Position numbers and translations under genes: made by a program. The notes beneath the pieces are model-generated. The model had not been told where the DNA came from. It searched no databases and worked only from the letters and a program-made list of their open reading frames with translations. From Leptodontidium sp. MPI-SDFR-AT-0119 (taxonomy: Eukaryota; Ascomycota; Leotiomycetes; Helotiales; Leptodontidiaceae): 64,000 bases of DNA. Every line of letters begins with the position of its first letter. Within the stretch, counting starts at the first letter, position 1. Location of the stretch: positions 310,001-374,000 of the forward strand of contig JAHLEZ010000040.1 in assembly GCA_020726505.1 (NCBI GenBank), read 5' to 3'. Of this stretch, positions 53,961 through 64,000 are shown piece after piece.

Positions 53961-56900
53961 GTACGGGAGTAGCCCCCTATAATAAAACCGGCAGTTTATC
54001 CCTATTAGAGTATCATTACAAGGCCGCCCGTTAGTACTTTAAATTAGAGGGTGTTTAGAACTAAATCGAATGTGTTTCTGACTTCGTAAGTTAATTAAAT
54101 ATAAAAATAATCGCAAGTGATAAATTAATAAATAAGAGTTGTAAGGAAATATATAAAAAATCAACGAGTATAAGAAACCCCTCCGTTACTAGTCCGAATT
54201 AACTCCGGTTAACCGTTAAATTTAACCCTTTATCTTAACAGTAAGGATATTAGTGTTAATAAAATCCCGAAGAGCCTTATTCGGAGTACTCTTCGTTATA
54301 GCGTCGGCAAGATTATTAGTACTATTAATCTATCGAACCTCTGTTAACTCTCTGCGCTCGTATAATTAACGAATGGCCATAATATTGATTATTAGGCGCT
54401 TCTCTTTCGTCGTACTAAGCTTAATAATACACTTATAAAGGGACAAAGAATCTGTGCAAACAATAGTAAGAAGACGCGGGATGCTAAGCTTGTCAGTTAC
54501 TATATTAATAGTAGTACTAAAGGAAATTAATATATTAATACTAGTTACTATAGTATATAACTCTAATACAAGCACTACACAAGTTACTCTCTTACATTTC
54601 GTTAAGCTAATATATACGATATTACTAGTCAAGGTAAATTGCGCATCCCTCACTGTTTCGGCACTAATTACTAATATAAAACCTATTTATGAACTTAAGT
54701 CCTTATTATTAGTAAAAGAACTGTCTATAAAAACGTAGACCTTCGCAGACTGTAAGTTAATTAGTACGTATCGGAGTCCCCTCTTTAAGTTGTCTATTTG
54801 TCATTTAAGACGTAAGTTTAAGGCCTTAACGTCGTCTTCCGTCGGATCTTAATATTATATTACGACTAAGAGATCAAATGTTACTTCTAGCTAATAAATA
54901 GTAATAAAGTAGGCCGCACGAGCTCGTTACTCTTTATAAGCCTTCTTGTAGTCCTCTTTTCTTACGTCGACTAGCTCTAGCCTTACTCCCTGACCCTTCT
55001 GAGACATATAAAGGCTGTCCCTGTTTATAGAGATAGTACACTTATTAAACGTAATAGTTTTAGTAAGGAGTAATACCTGTATCGACTTCGTCAGAAAACC
55101 GGCCTTAGTAATCTCATCTTACTTTCTTACTAAGAAGTCCTCATTTCCCAGAATTAACGTGTCGTCTGTCTACATTCCTACGACTCTAAAGTCATAGCTT
55201 TCCTTAGTACTAATTAGTAAGTATAAATTATACGTTAACGTCTCTATTTATAAGTTCTCTATATAATATTTGTAATATATATTAAACTAATAGTTTCCGG
55301 ACTTAAGTATGCCGTATAATAGTAGTACTATTATAAATATTGTACTAAGAGGGAAATCTCTTGCGATCTCTTTTAGTAGCTATATAAAAATGTCCCGGAG
55401 AAGCCTTATTTCTGCTTAGACATAAGCTTAAGTGATGTCCCTAATAGCCAGATAGGATTCGGACTAATTTCGGAGGCGATTTAAGTACTTGACAGTAGCG
55501 GCTAAGAAAATAAGTAACCGCTAGTTAGATCGTTAGATTATTAGAGACTAAGTTAAAATCTCTCTCTTACCTTTGTCGTTAAAGTATTAAATTACTAGTC
55601 TTAACTTCTTATATAGAGTTAACGTCTCCTTGCCTTTGACCTCGTCTATTATTCTTGACTTAAAGATGCGGTGGCCTCTTACTTTAAGGTCGTCCTTATA
55701 AATAGGCACAAAAACACCCCTTTTAATAAGTGCTTTATATTCTGTCCTTCGGGACTACTAGAATAGTAATTTAAGCGCTATAATCTTCCCTTTAGCGCGA
55801 AGTTTAGTAAATAGCTCTTAGTCCTTCGTCTCTTTTTTAATTAAAAATACTTTAACATCGTAATTGTTATTAATAGTTAGTAAATCTAGGAGGTGTTTTG
55901 TAAATAGAATTTAAATAGCGATTCGGGTTAAATTCGGTGCTATTTCAGTGGCGTTTCTAACTAGAAATCTTAGATATTACTTATAAATATCCTCTAGTAA
56001 GTTTTCTTTTTGTCGTTTAATACTAAAGGTATCTATCTTAAAGGGACAAATTGTAGTCGATTAGAACGTACGTATTCTCCTATTTCCTATGTCGATCTTA
56101 TATAATTCTCTCTTTATACTTAAGAAATCATAAAGTCCTGTCTATCTTTTACCTTCTTAGTACACTAGAACTTAATTATTAAGGTAGAGACCGTAAATAT
56201 GAGTAGTTCTAGGGCCGTTTCGTGTAACTAACGTATCACTGACTTTACGTGTAACATAGATTTTCTGTACCTCCTTTATAGCTTTCTTAATCGTAGCCGC
56301 ACGTTACTCGACTAACGGATTTAAGGGATTTAGCTCTGTCATTTTAGGGTATACCCTAAAAATAAGTAATATAGGGATCAGCCTATTAGGACTAGCTGTA
56401 TCGTTTACTACTTTTACTACTATTTATAGTCGGTCTTCGTCACTCAACTTAAGATACTCTTTAGAGATAATTTCGTAGGTATAGTATAGTAGGCGGTAAT
56501 ATCGCTTAACTTTACTAATTAAATAGTGTGCCTTAATAAGTACTAGCTTAGGGGTACTACCTATAAATCTAAGTACACTCTAAAACTCCTTAGAATTAAA
56601 ATTAGTACTATAGTCGTATATAATGAAATCTAGAGGTCTTAAGTAAATGTCAATCTATACTAACTTAAATACGTTAAAAGTGGCCCGAGCTATAGCGGAA
56701 CCGGGGGCCTTTCGGAGTAGTTTCGCCGCACTAAAACCTGTTGCCTTATTTATTATATAGAGGGTATATCGTTCTCTAAATATCGCGATATCTACGTAGA
56801 CTATATAATTAAAGTCGACGTCGTCTTATAGCTTAAAACAGAACTTATATAGAGCGTCTATATGCCTCTAGTAATGCTCACACATTTCCTTGACCCTTAG

Positions 56901-59777
56901 TATGATTTCCGAATCATGCTTATGGCTAGCTTGATCTAGTAAGTACTAAAGACGTCTTACTAAAGGGTGTCCGAAACGCCTATAAAGCCGACGTATTTCT
57001 AGTTTAGTCAAGTGACATGCATTAATCGTTCTAGTAAAAGTGTCTAGTAATTGACGATATTGATCTAAAAGTAGCTATAAATGCTTATACTTCTGTATAA
57101 TTAAGTGCTTCTTGTCGCCCTAAATCAAGACGTTACGTAGGTTATTATACTACGTATTTAGCGTATTTAGTTATTATAAACAAACTAGAAATAAGATATT
57201 TACGTCTACGATTTAGAAGTCTATTTCTCTAGTTAGAGTGTTAATTATAGTAACCCCTAGAGACGGTCGCGAACCGGCACCGAATGTGATCCGGCTCTAG
57301 CCCGCTTAGTTAGTGTTAAACTTAATATCTTGAATTCGTTATAAAGCTCGTAGTTAGTTAATCCCTCCCGTGTTTTTATTAGATGCCCCTATGTTAATTA
57401 ATAGTCCTTGAAAGAATCTGTTTATTTATTACGTTATATAGGCCTTACTAAGAGTGAGTCTCTTGATTTTACTTTCTAAGATATAAGTAGCCTTCCTCTC
57501 CTTAAGTTGCCCTATAACTTCTCGTATATTATACTGTGCCTCACTTACTATAAATATAATCGTAAAGTTTACAGTATTATCGCTATTATCGTCGTCGGAA
57601 CTCTCTAAAGAGTCGTCAATATCTATTAAAGTGTCTAAATCCACATCTTAGTAATTTCCTAAATAATGTCCGGATATAGTCCGGTTCTAGTCTGAATTAA
57701 GGTCGATCCCCTTAATATAAGCTAAGTAACTCCTAAAGGTCTTGTCTGTGGCCTTCACTCCTTTAGCCTTGCGCGCCGCGAAGTATCGTGCCTTTGACGC
57801 TACTTACTCTTTGTTAAAGTGGCGACTACTATAGCAATCTATCTTCTTATATATAATATAGCCTGTGTAGCCTAATATAAGCTAGAATTTGTCTTTACGT
57901 TTGTTTCTACTTAAAAATTTCATCTTATAGTCAAAGTAATAAGCCGCCTTATTTACGATATAAGATTAGTGGCGATTTGTATATAATCTAGAGTACTTGC
58001 TTACCCTCGATCCCGAGTTATAAGTCACTTTAACGCTAACGGCGGAGCGAAGACTGTCTATTAATATAAGGAAAGTAAGAGGTACTTAAAATAAGGCTAT
58101 CTTAAAGAGAAGGTTCCTTAATACTCCCTGTATAAGCTTATCGCGGAGCGTCTTGTCGTTCTATATATTGTCGTCTTTTAGGTCAAGCTAAATACTCTGT
58201 AATTCCTTAGCGAAGTTCTCTAATTAAGTTAACACTAGTTTCCCCGTCTAGTAAGGCTCCTCTTAAAATAACGAGAAAGTCAGACTAAACCACTGACTAA
58301 GGAACTTATTAACTCTCTCCTTTATCTTAAAGTGTTCGCGAGTCGTTCTAACAAGCTTATTAAATAAGTACCTCTTATTCTAAAGGTACTAGTAATAGTA
58401 CGAACTAGCTCCGTCTCGTAATATTAACGGAAAGGCTCAGTTCTAGACTTTAGTCTTAATTAATACTCTCTAACATAAGTCGGCGAAGATGTGGAGCTTC
58501 TTATTTAAGTAGTCCTTGTCTCCACTATATTAGAGCTCCTTAGTGTATATCTTAGTAAAGTTTACTAACGATTTTACTTAGTCTTAGGTCAATAGATCTA
58601 TGACATATTATACTAGCCGAATCGACTCTATATATAATCCGGTAGTCCTAAGAACCTCAAATAGTAATAATGACCTGTCCTGTGGGTGTATTACTAGCGT
58701 TAGTGTGAGATTTAATAACGCGTAGTTATTTAATCTCTACAAGTAGAAATTACTTAGAAGATCCCTCTTAGAAGTAAATAAGAACTCCTTCTTTAAGACT
58801 ATAAGTGGGGGGGTTATATTATATAGATCCTCGACTTTATCTCCTTTAGTAAAGGAGATCTTAAGTGATCCTAAGGGCTAAATCGTCTCTGTAAGCTTTA
58901 TTCCTGACCCTTTTAAAGGAGTGTCTTCCTCTATAAAATAGATAACTACCTCTAGTTAGTATTATAAAGACATCGGGGTTTGATTTTATTAAAGTATTAT
59001 TAGGAATAGTAGTAGTAGTCGAGAGAGTAATTCCCGGATGTGATTTAGTACTGATTCGGGGTAGTTCCGAATTTATATCTCTATTTAGTCCTCTAGCCAC
59101 AAATTTTCTTTAGCTTATATTATTTTTATTAGAGTATCTGCTGTCCTTATTCCTTTAACACGTCGTATAAATACGCTAAAGGCTTATAAGTCGTCCTTAA
59201 GACACGTACGTTCTATTGTCTTAATTAACTTGAACTCATTTACTGTCTAACCCTCAAAGTACTCCCAAAAGTCTTAAAAAAGGAACTCTCTCCTAAGGTG
59301 TCTATTATAGAAGTCCTCTTTAAACTTCCGTGAATATACTATTACGTTTACTAGGAAATCTAAATTAAGATTTACTCTCTCCCTAAGTACAACTATGACA
59401 TTAATGATTTCTGGAGTTAATTCTAGCTCTAGGGTATAGTCTGAAGTATCCGCTATTATATCAGATACGATTCGTAGGTAATCCGGTAGGTTCCCGGATA
59501 GGTTTCTCGAAGGTCCAAAGTTCTAGATTCAAGGATATTGACTTAACAATCTTCGTAGAGTAACTGTCGTGTTATAATAGCTCTTTTCTAACGTACGATA
59601 GTCCTAGTCGAGTCTCAAGAGAGAAGTTGCCTTTCCTCCACGATTTAAAAAAGGTAAAATGCCCTTTAAGGAAAATACAATTAAGTACTCCTCAAATTAA
59701 AGCCCAGAATTCGCTCTATAGCCTAAGACCTTTTCTGTCTATAATAAGGTTAACGATATAAGCTTGCCACTAATCAG

Positions 59778-60034
59778 TCTCAGTGTAGTACTGGTTTATA
59801 TACTACGCCGTATATGTGAATATATTCTAATACGAGTATAGCGATAAAGTAATAAATATATAATTTAAAATCTATATATATTCTAAGAGAGTGCGAGGAG
59901 AGCCAGACTATATATTACGAAAACCCCACCGAATCTCCACCGAAACCAGTCCGGCTAAGCTCTAACCCCTGACTTTGACCCGCACCCCCTTTTCCGGACC
60001 GAAGTATGCTCATGTAAGGACCTGTGGACCAACA
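59778..60034 (-). repeat. 5' LTR of copia element
   Basis: 257 bp; in element orientation it begins TGTTGGTCCACAGG. The plus-strand left end reads TCTCAGTG instead of TGTCGGTG, so that end is damaged. Confidence 0.92.
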
Positions 60035-63000
60035 CTTATTGTGCTTGCTTAGTATTTAACTACTTAAAGGTTATAAAGTATTCTAAGGCCTTATAGTTTA
60101 TTATAACACGAACTTAGTGGAGGGCTTTTATTAACTTAGCACGTTAGTGCCCAAAGGATTTAATAATGGCTAGTATTTCTTTATTATGTACTACGTAATT
60201 AAGCTTAGTAAGTAATATAGTCTTTAAAAAGAAAATAACGGGGAACTAATCGTCGCCGTGCTATTAAGAAAAGACTCTAGTTATAATATTATTATTAGTA
60301 TTTATCTCTAAGAAGTAAAGTAAATCTTATTAGTAGTGTCTTAAGAAAAGTACAAACGTAAGAGTATATTTAAAAAAGTCAAAGGCATCTTTACATTTTA
60401 TAGTAAAGTAAAAGGGAACGTTATTCTTAGTTAGTTAAATAAGAGGTTTTATTATAATACTATAATCGCTGATGAATTTCTAGTAAAAGTTATAAAAACT
60501 AAGAAAGGACTACATACCTTTAATAAAGTTAAGGTAAATCTATTTACGAACGATAAAGACCTTCTCGGGATTAACTTTTAAGTTAGAAGTTAATATAATA
60601 AATCTTAAGTACTTAGTTTGTGTTATTTTAAACTTATACTTCTTTAGGTCGGCCTATAGCCTAACGTCGTTAAGGCGTTAAAGCACTTTTTTAATATAAA
60701 GCTAATATTATAAGAGATTCTTAGAGTATATAAGAATATCGTTTAAGTACGCTATATAAAAATTATTAAAGTAATTAAAAAGAATATTATTTATATAGCG
60801 CTAGTAAATAATAGAGCTATTAGTTAGGCCAAAGGAAAGAACTTTACACTTATATACGCCGTACCTTGTGTAAAAGATAGTATACTCCTTTAATATTAGG
60901 TTTATTTAAATTCAGTAAAAGGCTTAATAAATGTTTAATTTAATAAAGATGCGAGTATTAGTTATATGAACTAAGGTCTTATTAATTAAAAGTAAAGGGT
61001 ATTAGTCCTTCCGAGTGAGGGAATTTAGTACCTAAAAGTCAATATATAATCGCAAGGAGTTATTCGGCTTCTTAATAAAAAGAATAAGAGTAGCGAATAA
61101 TACTTAAGACGGCTTAATAAATCCTTTATTTAAGTTATTTATAATATATTCCTTAATAGCCTTAAGTTCTTTAATCGATATTTTATATAATAACAAATAC
61201 TTAAGTACTTTCTTACCCTCTCCTTTTAACTTAATTTTGTAATTATATAAGCGATAGGGGGGGAGAATATTACTTTTTACTTTAGAGAATACGTAAGTTT
61301 AATTAGCGTACTTTAGGAGAATCATTAGTTTAGCGTTTAACTCTTAAATAGAGAGTGTAAACTATATAACTGACTAGTGACAATAAGTGAGTTCGACAGT
61401 TAGGGCTAATATAGTAACGGTTTTCTTTTGCTCTTGGCTTCTTTAATTAATCAAAGCATTAATCTCTTAAAGAGTTATTACGAATATCTTATTTTTAAAC
61501 TTCCGTTTTATTAATATATAAAACACTATAACGCTAATTAAAAAGATCTTAACAATTAAACGTCAACGAGCTTTCCTACGTCACTTTATAATTAGTAATT
61601 TATCTCGTGGTTAAAGAAAAGAAGTTAAAGAAAAAGGAGCTTTTATAATTAAGTCGTATACAAGAGAGAGTTACGTTTATATCTTTTAAAGTGAATTAAT
61701 ATAGTCCTTAGTATATATTTTGCGCGTGAAAGCGAATTAAGGGGAGTTAGTCTAGTCTTAGGGGTATAAGAGCTCGGCGGTTCCGCTCTTTAGCTTAGTA
61801 ACTTCTACTTAGGCTAATTTAGTTAAGATATATATATTATTTAGTTGTAAGGACAGTTATATATATTAATTAAGTTAGTTATTTAATATACTCCTTAGTT
61901 AAAGTAAAGGATTATTAGTAACGGAGTGCGCGCGCTCTTTAAGCCTTATTATATGTCGCACTTATTAATGCGAGAGCTTTATAGTATATAAAGTATTAAT
62001 AATAAAGGTAAGTTTAATAATAGTACTAGTATTAAGGATTAATTAAGGGCAATATTATATACTTAAAAGGCGCGGATCTAAGTATTTCTAACTCTTAGAG
62101 ATTAATATAAAATTTATTATTAACGTAACTTCTTTAATTAACACAACGACGCGGCTACTTTTAGAGGTTATTATATGTTTCGAAACGAAGTATTTATTAA
62201 AAGATATAATAAGAAAAGAAAGTAAGGAATACGTAAGGGGTTTTATATCTAAAACAAAAAGGAAAAAAAAAGTAGACGAAGTACTAAGTATTAAGGAAAT
62301 AAGGGGGTAAATTTCCTTTATTAGCGCCGTGGGCTCGATTCTGGGGGTGTATAAATTCTCGACTTTATACTTTTAATACGGCTACAGCAGATTTCCCTGA
62401 TCTTTTTTTTTACGACTTACGGTGATTCCGTGGTTAGAAATTAGCTATAAGTGTAAGCTCGACAATTATATATTCGTAAAATTAGTATCTTTAGTATTTA
62501 ATATAATTCGATTATATTATACGAGATATTAAGTTTAATTTTTTATTAATATAATCACTAGTTTTTTAGACTTAGTAATAGTTAAGGAATTAATAATAAT
62601 AAGTTTTAAGGTTATTAAGAAAGTAAGGAAGTAACTAGCGTATATATCGAAATTTAACTTAACGCGTTAGTTAGAATTAGCCATAAAATCAAAGCGTAAC
62701 CTAGGATTTAAGAAAGGGGTAATTACTCGACTTCTTCTTATAAACTTTCTAGTGAACTTTATTAATTATAATTAGCTTAAGAAAGAAGCTAAGTTTAAGG
62801 TATTTATACTTGGCGCGGAAGGTAAGTGTAAGTCGATTGTCGAAGTCGACTTTGTAAATTAAGTATTATAGTAGCTTTAAAATTCACATAACTTAACGTC
62901 TTTACGCTTAGCGTCGCGCTAGTGGCGTTAGTAAATCTTATATACACGTAAGTCTCGGACTTTAATTAGTTTGTTATAATTTACTATTAGGGGGTAATTT

Positions 63001-64000
63001 AATAGCTAAATAAGTCGTCGTTTAATAGTATTTAAGAGTACTTCGTGATACTTTAGTTATAACTTTTTAATAATTACTCTATAGTTTCCTAAGTAAGTGA
63101 TTAAAAAAGGAGTGAATAATTATAAACGCTTGTCAACTATTAAATTTAACGTAATATAATGGCTAATAGTCCAGCTAGTTCGACTATTAAATCCTTTAAT
63201 AGAGACAAGTAAAGGCAGTAAGTAAATCGAAGGTTTCAAAAAGAAGGAAAGAGACTTTAAAAGAAAGTAATTAATAAAATAATAACTATTAACTCTAAAA
63301 TCAAGAAGTGCAAGTAACTTATACGTGAGTTTATTCTTAAAGAAAGTAATATAAGTAATAAGTGTTAATCTACTAAAAAGCTTTAAAAGATTAAGATATT
63401 ATATATCTTATATTATACTTAAAAAGGAGCCTTTTCTTAGGCTAAGTCTTTTACTTATAAGGTAAGTTCCTCTACTAGTAAGTTATCGTCGTTTATAATT
63501 TAACTATTAAATATAAGACCGCCGTCGTCGGCGCTTACTTCTATCTTATTAACACGAGAGGTATAATTATAACTAAGGGGCCGTTAAGCGAAATACTATA
63601 GGGCATTCGTTAGTGTTTAGGCACGAGGTATATCAGCTCGTATAAAGATTTGTTAACTTAAGAGTTAATTAATTTCTCGTTTTTAAGACGAAAAAGTAAT
63701 AAAAGCTTAAAGTGATTTTCTCGTAGTCCTTAAAGAGATATTAACTTAAGACCGGGGGTGGGAATTTATACTTATTACTAAGGGGCTAAAGCGACTAGCG
63801 TAAATAATACTCTTTATAATCTATCCTTAGTCTTCGGCTTAAACTACTCTTACATATTCTTCTAAAGTTCTAGCTCTCTAATACTTATAAAATAATTACT
63901 TACGTAGGCGGGACAGAAGCTTGTCTTATAAGTTTATTTTAAGTATTAAGTTATTAGTTACGCCGCCTTAGCTAATAAGAATTTTAAACTATTAATAAAA
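60035..64000 (-). mobile_element. Gypsy family 2 copy (minus), remainder, runs off window
   Basis: Right after the copia insertion the sequence is the inverse of the RNase H part of Gypsy 2 (the TTGTGCTTGCTTAGTATTTA stretch corresponds to 38930-38945 reversed; DYKALEYF region follows). Continuing rightward it covers reverse transcriptase, protease and then gag: 63540-63640 corresponds in reverse to about 35.99-36.09 kb. By extrapolation the 5' LTR lies about 1.5 kb beyond the window. TA-rich, with no open frame above 60 codons. Confidence 0.88.

Larger units (their letters stand above)
52480..60034 (-). mobile_element. Full-length Ty1/copia retrotransposon, 7.6 kb, RIP-mutated
   Basis: LTRs at 52480-52736 and 59778-60034, 257 bp each. 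The flanking duplication is TTTAT (52475-52479) and CTTAT (60035-60039), differing by one C-to-T. Reading the minus strand: 57.4-59.7 kb should be gag/protease, with only scraps visible (a Glu/Lys-rich frame at 57429-57644 and one at 58861-59100); integrase lies about 56.1-56.7 kb (VNDTASPNRLIPILLIF-like segment); reverse transcriptase contains TDDTLILG near 55150-55175; and RNase H lies at 54366-54653, including IPRLLTIVCTDSLSLYKCII and INIMAIR. The order integrase, then RT-RNase H identifies copia. Pol ends near 54200, leaving about 1.4 kb before the 3' LTR. Full of stops, hence inactive. Confidence 0.93.

Overview
The window is a stretch of a filamentous ascomycete (Pezizomycotina) chromosome. 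The evidence is short GT..AG introns of 40-116 bp with CTRAY-type branch points, fungal-only protein families (HET, NACHT/STAND, Zn2Cys6 activators), and two large AT-rich blocks of dead retrotransposons full of TAA/TAG stops. In those blocks CA/TG dinucleotides are scarce while CG survives, the look of repeat-induced point mutation (RIP). No tRNA, rRNA or CRISPR array was recognised.

Layout. 0-24 kb is gene-bearing: a broken conserved fungal gene (1.4-2.65 kb), a small ORF, an intact 887-aa NACHT NTPase (4.4-7.1 kb), a minus-strand gene of unclear structure (7.2-8.5 kb), a two-exon C2H2 zinc-finger gene (10.9-12.3 kb), an intact HET-domain gene (13.3-15.1 kb), a pogo/Fot1 transposase scrap, two dead HET-domain genes (16.2-16.9 and 17.8-18.4 kb), a gag/LTR scrap, a six-exon Zn2Cys6 regulator (19.5-21.9 kb) and a divergent two-exon short-chain dehydrogenase (22.4-23.5 kb).

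24-42.5 kb is a nested transposon block. A piggyBac-like transposase is split by a copia solo LTR (5-bp duplication CAAAG) and then cut off by Gypsy family 1 sequence. A full-length chromodomain Gypsy (27.07-33.66 kb) abuts a hAT transposase, which is itself split by a full-length Gypsy family 2 element (34.18-41.03 kb, duplication GCTAC). 42.6-46.4 kb holds a many-exon AAA+ ATPase gene that reads through once spliced but carries at least one frameshift and one stop. 46.7-50.4 kb holds two MITE-like inverted-repeat elements, a small membrane-protein gene, and the C-terminal end of a fungal reverse-transcriptase-like cellular gene cut off by a Gypsy family 2 insertion. 50.4-64 kb is that Gypsy 2 copy (minus strand, running off the window), itself split by a full-length Ty1/copia element (52.48-60.03 kb, duplication TTTAT/CTTAT).

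How it fits together. The left part is an accessory neighbourhood rich in fungal self/non-self recognition families: one NACHT and one HET gene look intact, and two further HET genes are dead. It sits beside RIP-silenced transposons. The Zn2Cys6 gene and the dehydrogenase share a roughly 540-bp divergent promoter containing a CCGCGG-centred palindrome and an E-box, so local co-regulation is plausible but unproven. Gene models below were built by hand from splice signals and reading-frame continuity. Family names come from motif recognition without any database search.
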